From assembly GCA_028824715.1 (NCBI GenBank), contig JAPPCV010000101.1, forward strand, positions 1 to 64,000: DNA of 64,000 nucleotides, read 5' to 3'. The notes under the pieces were generated by a model that worked only from the letters and a program-made list of their open reading frames with translations, was not told where the DNA came from and searched no databases. Positions 58,997 to 64,000 of the stretch are shown here, piece by piece. Numbering within the stretch: the first letter of the stretch is position 1; each line of letters starts with the position of its first letter. A program made the translations under genes and the position numbers. The stretch is from Boseongicola sp. (GTDB lineage: Bacteria > Pseudomonadota > Alphaproteobacteria > Rhodobacterales > Rhodobacteraceae).

Positions 58997-59335
58997 CTAT
59001 CCGCAAGACTTGGATGCTTGAACCATGTCAATCGCATCAAGGCGGCCCTTGGCTACGGAAATCAGGGTTTCCTTGTCGTTGCCGGACATCGAGGACCAAG
59101 GGATTCCAAGCAGGAACACTCCGAGCGCATCCGAGTCAGCGGCGCTCTCCTGGGCGGCGCTCAAGGTGTTCAGGTCAGCCGTGATCCTTGTTTCCTCCAC
59201 TGCCAAGGAGCGACAGGACATCGTTTCGTAGGACGCGGTATCCATTGGGACTGCCGCAATATCGTCTGGCCTCTTTGCGCACGCAGCGGCAAGCGCGGCT
59301 ACAGTGATCAACATACAAAGATGAACAAGTTTCAT
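58997..59335 (-). CDS. Small lipoprotein
   Basis: A 112-residue lipoprotein: lipobox LAAAC, then a helical mature part with two cysteines (SCRSLAVEETRI and a final KSCG). Similar short lipoproteins are common in alphaproteobacteria near mobile DNA. GAGGAAG precedes the ATG. Function unknown. Confidence 0.7.
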   Translation of the reverse strand: MKLVHLCMLITVAALAAACAKRPDDIAAVPMDTASYETMSCRSLAVEETRITADLNTLSAAQESAADSDALGVFLLGIPWSSMSGNDKETLISVAKGRLDAIDMVQASKSCG

Positions 59336-59513
59336 ATTTTTCTTCCTCACCTTTGGGGGGACGTTCCAAGGATTGTTTCGCCACACCGGGAAGCCATCCG
59401 CTCCCGGCGTCGCCTTCGCGTTCATGGCTGGCACTCCGGCACCGGATACCGAAGCATCGTCGCGGTGGCCGCGGCCCCGGGCGAATCCGACCGCGATGCT
59501 CGTCCTTCCATCC

Positions 59514-62500
59514 CTACCTTTCCCGCGTCAGCCGGAACCCTGCCTCGAGGCCGCCGCCCTCGCGCGCGCCGAGGTCGATCCCGGTCGAGGACCGGACGTG
59601 CCGCCGCTCGGACGACCAGCTCAGTCCGGCCCCGGCCGCCGCCTCCGCGCCCGTGCCGGGCTCCAGCCAGAAGTCGTGGTTCAGGCTTTCGGGGAACCGC
59701 AGGTCCGGCGCGACCCGCCAGCCGAGCCGCAGGTCCTCCGCGTCCGGGCTTCCCGAGAGGCGCCCGTAGGCGCTGCCGGTCATGCCGTGCCGCCAGCCGG
59801 AGAGGTCCGTCCCCCAAGCCATCTCGAGGCCGAGGCTGCCGGCCTCGCCGCCCGCCGCATCGTCGGTTCCGGGAATGGCCTCCGACTCCAGCAGCGCCGC
59901 CACGCCGCCCGTGGGCGCGCCGCCCCAGCCGCGGGTCGCGATGACGGAGGGCCCGAGCCGCGTCTCCGGGCGCGGGTCCCAGGACATCGAGACCGCCAGC
60001 CCCCAGTCCTTGAGGTCCCGGTCCTCGTGCAGCGCCAGCGCACGCCCGTCGAGGGAGAGGGAGAGGCCCGTCCCGGAGTCCTCGAACCGGACGCCGCCGC
60101 CCGCCTCGATGCCGAACCCGGTCTCGGCGTCGCCGCCGTCCTGGCGCAGCCCGATCTCCACGGAGGGCCGGAACGACCCCGTCTCCGAGACCGCGAAGCT
60201 GCGCGATCCCTCGAGGAGCAGCCGCAGGCGGCTCGCGTCGGCCGAGGTCGCGGCCGAGTCGGGCACGGCGCCGGAGTCCGTGCGCACGTGGAGCGCGTCC
60301 GCCTTCAGCGCAAGGTCCATGCCGCCGCCCGCGTCCTGCCGCAGCAGCGCGCCCCTCACGCCGAGCGCGCCCATCCGCATCGACAGGCCCGCCCGCACCG
60401 GCGCCCGTCCGTCCCCGAACGTGATCGCCATGTCGCCCGTGCCCCGGCCGACGAGGCCCCAGGCGGTGACCCGCTGCCCGAGCCGGAGCCGCGCGTAGGG
60501 CGCGGCCGTCGTCATCCTGCTCTCGATCCTGCCCGAGCCGCCGGTGTCCGCATCGGGGCTCTCGAACGCGCCCTCGCCGTCGCTGAAGGACACGGCAAGG
60601 CCCGCAAGCAGGCGCCCGCGCGTCACGTCCGCGCCGAGCGTCGCCGTCGTCACCGTGCCGCCGAGCGTCGTCCGGCCCGTGCCGTCAACCTGCACGCCGT
60701 CGAAGCCGCCCCGCGACACCCGGCCCCATGCGGCGGGACCGTGCCCGCCCTCGGGGGCCACGTGGAACGAGCTGCCGAGCAGGATCTCCCGCCCCGTCAG
60801 GGAGCGGGCGGCGAGGGTCGCCGCGGGCGCCTCCGCGAGGAGGCCGTCCGCGCCGCGCGCGACCGGGCCCTCGCCCTCCGCCTCGCGCGGGCCCCAGGCC
60901 ATCGCGAGCGCCGTCAGCACGTCCGTCATCGGCTTGCCGCCCTCCGCGCCCGAGACGTCCACGGAACGGCCCGCCAGCGTCGCGTGCGCCCCCGGCGCCA
61001 GCCCGCCCTCGAGCCGCGCCGAGACCGCGTCCGTCATCTGGCTCCCCACCGTGCGCCCGAAGCGCGACAGCCACGCCGACTGCAGGTGGTCGTCGTTGCG
61101 GATGAGGCCCTGGGTCTCGCGGTGCTCCGCCGCCAGGATCGCGCCCTCAGGGTTCGAGAACCGCAGCAGGAAGTGCTCGGTCCCCTCGTCGATGGCGTCG
61201 TCGAGGATGGGCACCGGGACCGTCCTTGTCGTCTGGCCCGCCGCGAAGCTGAGCGTGCCCGAGGTGGCCGTGTAGTCCGCGCCCGCCGTCGCCGGCGCCG
61301 TCCCGGCCCACGACCCCGCGCCGTCGGCGGTCGCGTAGTCCACCGTCACCGCCTTCGGAGCCGGGCGGTCGAGGCGCACCGTGAACACCGCAGCCGCGTC
61401 GCGCCCCTCCCTGGCGATGGTCCGCCTGGTCAGAATGTTCGGCGGGGGCTCGTCGTCGTCGGCCACCGCCACCGTCGCGCTTGCCGCATCGCCCAGCGTG
61501 TAGCCGCTGCCGCTCGCGAGCGCCGCCGTCACCGACCCGTCCGGCTCGTCCGCCGCGTCGTCCACCGTCGCCACAGCGAAGGTCGCCGAGGACTGACCGG
61601 CCGGGATCGTCACCGTGCGCACGCCGAGCGCGGAAGGATCCGTGAAGGCGCTGTTCTGCGAGACCTCCACCGACACGCCGAGGTCCGCCGCCGGCGCTGG
61701 CATGGCGGTGAGGGTGAAGCTCGCCGGCGCGCCTTCCGTCACCGGAGCGCCCGCCGCGATGCTCACCGCCGGGACGGGGACGGGGGGCTGCGCCCCGCCG
61801 TTCTCGATCTGCCGGAGCGCGGCCGCGACCTCCACCCAGCGCGTCCAGCCGCGGTCGGCGTAGCCCTGCGCCTCAGCCGCGCCCATCGGCGTCAGCGAGG
61901 CGTCCGGGACCGTCTCCCCAAGCGCCAGCAGCACCCGGTCCCAGCGGTCCGTGTGCCCCTTGTTCCCGCTGTGGCGCGGGTCGTTTCGCCACTCGCGCAC
62001 CTTCGCGATCAGCGCGGCATAAGGATTCGCCAGCCTGCCGTCGCCGTTCAACGTCCCGCCCAGGCCCGCGGCGCCGACCGTGACCGCCACATCCGGCGCG
62101 AGGGTTCCGCCGTAGATCGGGTCGACGGTCTGGATCGTATGCCGGACCGCGGTCGCGCCGGCCGCCAGGCCGCGCACCGTGACGTCCTGCGCCACGTTCC
62201 AGTTGTTCTCGTCGAAGTGGAGCTCGGACGGCGAGACGCTCGCCTTGCCCCCGTCCGCAACCGTGGGACTGATGACCACGATGTCGATCGGCGGAGACTG
62301 CAGTTTCACCGTGTAGCCGACGGTGTCGCCCACCGCCATGTCGAGCTCGGTCGCGCTCACCTCGACCCCCGGCCCCTGGAAATCGGCGTTCGGATCATAG
62401 CTCGTGACCGAATTGTTGTTCGCCAGCGTCGCGATCTCGACATGATCCGACCACGGGCTCCGAAACCCGAAGATGTTCCGTGCAAACACCCGCACCCGGT

Positions 62501-63707
62501 ATGTCGTTTCAGCCGTCCGGCTTGGAAGGCCCGTCAGCGTCACCGGATCGAACGTGACACATTGGCGATCCGGGGCGGAAACCGTCCGCGAGTAATGCTC
62601 CGTCTCGTCCTTGACGTTCTCCGCCCACAGGACGTAGTCCGTGACCCTCGAGTCGCTGCCGCCCGACGCACAGCCGATGTTGAAGGCCAGCGTGGTGGCC
62701 GTCGGCGCGTGCTGCCCCGAGGTCACGGCTTCGAGCGTCGGCTGACCCGGACGGCGGCCCGCGAACGGGCCGTCATTGTCCAGGATGGTTATGACCAGCG
62801 GATTCGAGACGAGCGACAGCGACGCACTCCTCGCCTCCAGCACAACCGTCTCCCCGGCGACGGAGTACCAGGTGTCCTCCACCGCCTGGTCGTCGTCGAC
62901 CGCGAGCGTCGCAGTGCCCGTCGTCTGCCCGCCTGCGATGGAGATGGCAGGGGGCGACAGCGTGTAGTCGTCCGTCTTGGCCGCCGTCGTGTAGATGGTC
63001 TTCGACACGCTATCGAGAGCTTGCAGCGAAAGCGTCACCCCGCCCGCAGGCGCCGCCGCGTCCAGCGTTGCCGTCACCGTAACCGTCCCGCCCTCGACCG
63101 GCGTCGAGTTGTCCGCGCTCAGCGTCACGCCGGGAGTCCGGGCCTGCTGCGTGCAGGACGAAGCCAGGCTCACCGCGACCGTTTCGCCTACGCTCCAGTC
63201 CGGCACGCCCGAGAACGAGTTGCTGCTCCATTCCACGCCCTTGTTGTCGTTGTTGGACGTGCCGTCGGAGAGCACAAGTCCCGCCGTGCCCACGCACAGC
63301 TTCAGCGTCTTGAGGCCGTCCGGGATCGTCTTGTCCAGGATCAGGTACAGGAGCCTGTCATTGTTCTGGCCCGTCGAGACAAACAGCCCCCGGACATCGT
63401 AACCGACGCTGTCCTTCGTGAACCCGTAGCTGTCGAGCGCGGTGTAGCAGCCGTGCGAGCCAGTCCGGCCGTAGCAGCCCCGGTTCCCGCTCGGCTCCTT
63501 CACCGTCAGCGTCGCCGACCAGACGGCCTGCGCCTGCGCTGGCGCGGCAGCGAAAGACCCGAACGCGGCAAGCAGCAGCACAAAAGCGGGGAGAAGGGAA
63601 AGGCGGGCAAGGGAGAGCACGAGACGAGGGTCACGACAGCACAGCGGACGTGCCGCAGACGAGCATGCCGGCTCCGGCACCCCGGCCGGACGTCGGGCAC
63701 ACGTCAT
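59514..63707 (-). CDS. Calx-beta / autotransporter-like surface protein
   Basis: A 1,397-residue exported protein. A hydrophobic signal segment lies at about 30-60 (LLPAFVLLLAAFGSFAAAPA). Calx-beta-like domains occur near 200-265 and 590-800 (for example PVTEGAPASFTLT), with a fibronectin-III-like part between. The last 550 residues or so look like a beta-barrel of the autotransporter type (starting LSRFGRTVGSQMTDAV). It would display the Calx-beta part on the cell surface. The ATG at 63707 follows directly after the 8-base repeat array; a GTG at 63620 or starts upstream of the repeat (63794) are possible, and the frame is open through the array. GC content is very high. Confidence 0.8.
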   Translation of the reverse strand: MTCARRPAGVPEPACSSAARPLCCRDPRLVLSLARLSLLPAFVLLLAAFGSFAAAPAQAQAVWSATLTVKEPSGNRGCYGRTGSHGCYTALDSYGFTKDSVGYDVRGLFVSTGQNNDRLLYLILDKTIPDGLKTLKLCVGTAGLVLSDGTSNNDNKGVEWSSNSFSGVPDWSVGETVAVSLASSCTQQARTPGVTLSADNSTPVEGGTVTVTATLDAAAPAGGVTLSLQALDSVSKTIYTTAAKTDDYTLSPPAISIAGGQTTGTATLAVDDDQAVEDTWYSVAGETVVLEARSASLSLVSNPLVITILDNDGPFAGRRPGQPTLEAVTSGQHAPTATTLAFNIGCASGGSDSRVTDYVLWAENVKDETEHYSRTVSAPDRQCVTFDPVTLTGLPSRTAETTYRVRVFARNIFGFRSPWSDHVEIATLANNNSVTSYDPNADFQGPGVEVSATELDMAVGDTVGYTVKLQSPPIDIVVISPTVADGGKASVSPSELHFDENNWNVAQDVTVRGLAAGATAVRHTIQTVDPIYGGTLAPDVAVTVGAAGLGGTLNGDGRLANPYAALIAKVREWRNDPRHSGNKGHTDRWDRVLLALGETVPDASLTPMGAAEAQGYADRGWTRWVEVAAALRQIENGGAQPPVPVPAVSIAAGAPVTEGAPASFTLTAMPAPAADLGVSVEVSQNSAFTDPSALGVRTVTIPAGQSSATFAVATVDDAADEPDGSVTAALASGSGYTLGDAASATVAVADDDEPPPNILTRRTIAREGRDAAAVFTVRLDRPAPKAVTVDYATADGAGSWAGTAPATAGADYTATSGTLSFAAGQTTRTVPVPILDDAIDEGTEHFLLRFSNPEGAILAAEHRETQGLIRNDDHLQSAWLSRFGRTVGSQMTDAVSARLEGGLAPGAHATLAGRSVDVSGAEGGKPMTDVLTALAMAWGPREAEGEGPVARGADGLLAEAPAATLAARSLTGREILLGSSFHVAPEGGHGPAAWGRVSRGGFDGVQVDGTGRTTLGGTVTTATLGADVTRGRLLAGLAVSFSDGEGAFESPDADTGGSGRIESRMTTAAPYARLRLGQRVTAWGLVGRGTGDMAITFGDGRAPVRAGLSMRMGALGVRGALLRQDAGGGMDLALKADALHVRTDSGAVPDSAATSADASRLRLLLEGSRSFAVSETGSFRPSVEIGLRQDGGDAETGFGIEAGGGVRFEDSGTGLSLSLDGRALALHEDRDLKDWGLAVSMSWDPRPETRLGPSVIATRGWGGAPTGGVAALLESEAIPGTDDAAGGEAGSLGLEMAWGTDLSGWRHGMTGSAYGRLSGSPDAEDLRLGWRVAPDLRFPESLNHDFWLEPGTGAEAAAGAGLSWSSERRHVRSSTGIDLGAREGGGLEAGFRLTRER

Positions 63708-63771
63708 GCCGCTGGGCCGCTGGGCCGCTGGGCCGCTGGGCCGCTGGGCCGCTGGGCCGCTGGGCCGCTGG
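63708..63771. repeat. Eight perfect copies of an 8-base tandem repeat
   Basis: GCCGCTGG repeated eight times without a mismatch (64 bases), ending directly next to the start codon of the surface protein gene. As 8 is not a multiple of 3, gain or loss of one copy changes the reading frame of any start lying upstream. In frame the array encodes repeats of PSGPAAQR. Confidence 0.95.
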
Positions 63772-64000
63772 CTGGTACACGTACACGCAGCCATTGCAAC
63801 AGATGTCAAGCGCCGATGCGCGGGCGCACGGGCCGGGACGGCGGCGATCCGGGGCGAAGACGCCCCGACAGTCCGTCCCGGCCCTCTGGCCATCGCGTCG
63901 CACGAAGACGCTCTCGAATGTTCCGCCAATGCCTGCCCCCTTTCAAGAATCGTCCGGGCTGAGCCCGGACGTCCCGTCATCGCGATCCGGGGTGAGAGTC
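63772..64000. other. Upstream region of the surface protein gene
   Basis: The minus-strand frame stays open here (possible start ATG at 63794). A TTGACA hexamer lies at 63809-63804 (minus strand) with only a weak -10 match after it, at the edge of the repeat array. Nothing else was recognised. Confidence 0.4.

Noticed and set aside
59373-63962. A 1,529-codon plus-strand frame
   Set aside because: Antisense to the surface protein gene; it is arginine/proline-rich without domains, whereas the minus-strand frame has a signal segment, Calx-beta motifs and a barrel.

Overview
The window is about 64 kb of GC-rich DNA from an alphaproteobacterium, most likely Rhodobacterales or a near relative. That placement is an inference from the order ccmC-ccmD-ccmG / acnA / DUF1223, the zwf-pgi pair, a Sox-type sulfur oxidation locus and abundant TRAP/CUT1-style catabolic genes; there is no rRNA or other direct taxonomic marker here. 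Nearly all genes use G/C-rich codons and many neighbours are joined by 4-base ATGA or GTGA overlaps.

Region 1 (0.7-14.7 kb) is a periplasmic redox island. A Tat-exported SoxY-SoxZ fusion points left. Pointing right is a tightly coupled fccA-fccB-soxX-soxA run (flavocytochrome c sulfide dehydrogenase plus the SoxAX cytochrome), followed by a membrane-anchored triheme cytochrome c. Next come two small secreted proteins, a two-subunit molybdenum hydroxylase of the isoquinoline/aldehyde oxidoreductase type, a secreted pentapeptide-repeat protein, a NosR/NirI-like flavoprotein-polyferredoxin and an ApbE flavin transferase. SoxB and SoxCD are not in the window.

Region 2 (14.7-24.3 kb) is mixed: a periplasmic helical-repeat protein, a frameshifted ISAs1-family transposase fossil, a second secreted pentapeptide protein with the same cysteine caps as the first, a LysR regulator, an M48 lipoprotein protease, Sua5, an acyl-CoA dehydrogenase and an MNT/HEPN toxin-antitoxin-like pair whose HEPN motif has lost its histidine.

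Region 3 (24.4-40.9 kb) is mostly core: an M20 amidohydrolase, ccmCDG, aconitase, DUF1223, a LpxL-like acyltransferase, a 54-residue secreted microprotein, purB, a metallophosphoesterase, tRNA-Gly(CCC), a thioesterase, pgi, zwf, a radical SAM enzyme and an agmatinase-family enzyme.

Region 4 (40.9-42.8 kb) holds a Vsr endonuclease without a Dcm partner and an AAA ATPase with its own promoter. Region 5 (42.9-55.5 kb, all minus strand) is a catabolic cluster: two Gfo/Idh/MocA dehydrogenases, a sugar isomerase/epimerase, a complete CUT1 ABC importer, a dimethylglycine/sarcosine dehydrogenase-like flavoprotein, a 78-residue protein translationally coupled to a Rieske oxygenase, and a TolB-like propeller protein. 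It reads as uptake and N-demethylation of a sugar-like or betaine-like compound, which is a hypothesis. A perfect 17-base palindrome sits on a predicted promoter in this cluster.

Region 6 (56-64 kb) has a cupin, two tandem overlapping tyrosine recombinases, a small lipoprotein and a 1,397-residue Calx-beta/autotransporter-like surface protein. The surface protein's start codon is directly preceded by eight perfect copies of an 8-base repeat, a good candidate for phase variation.
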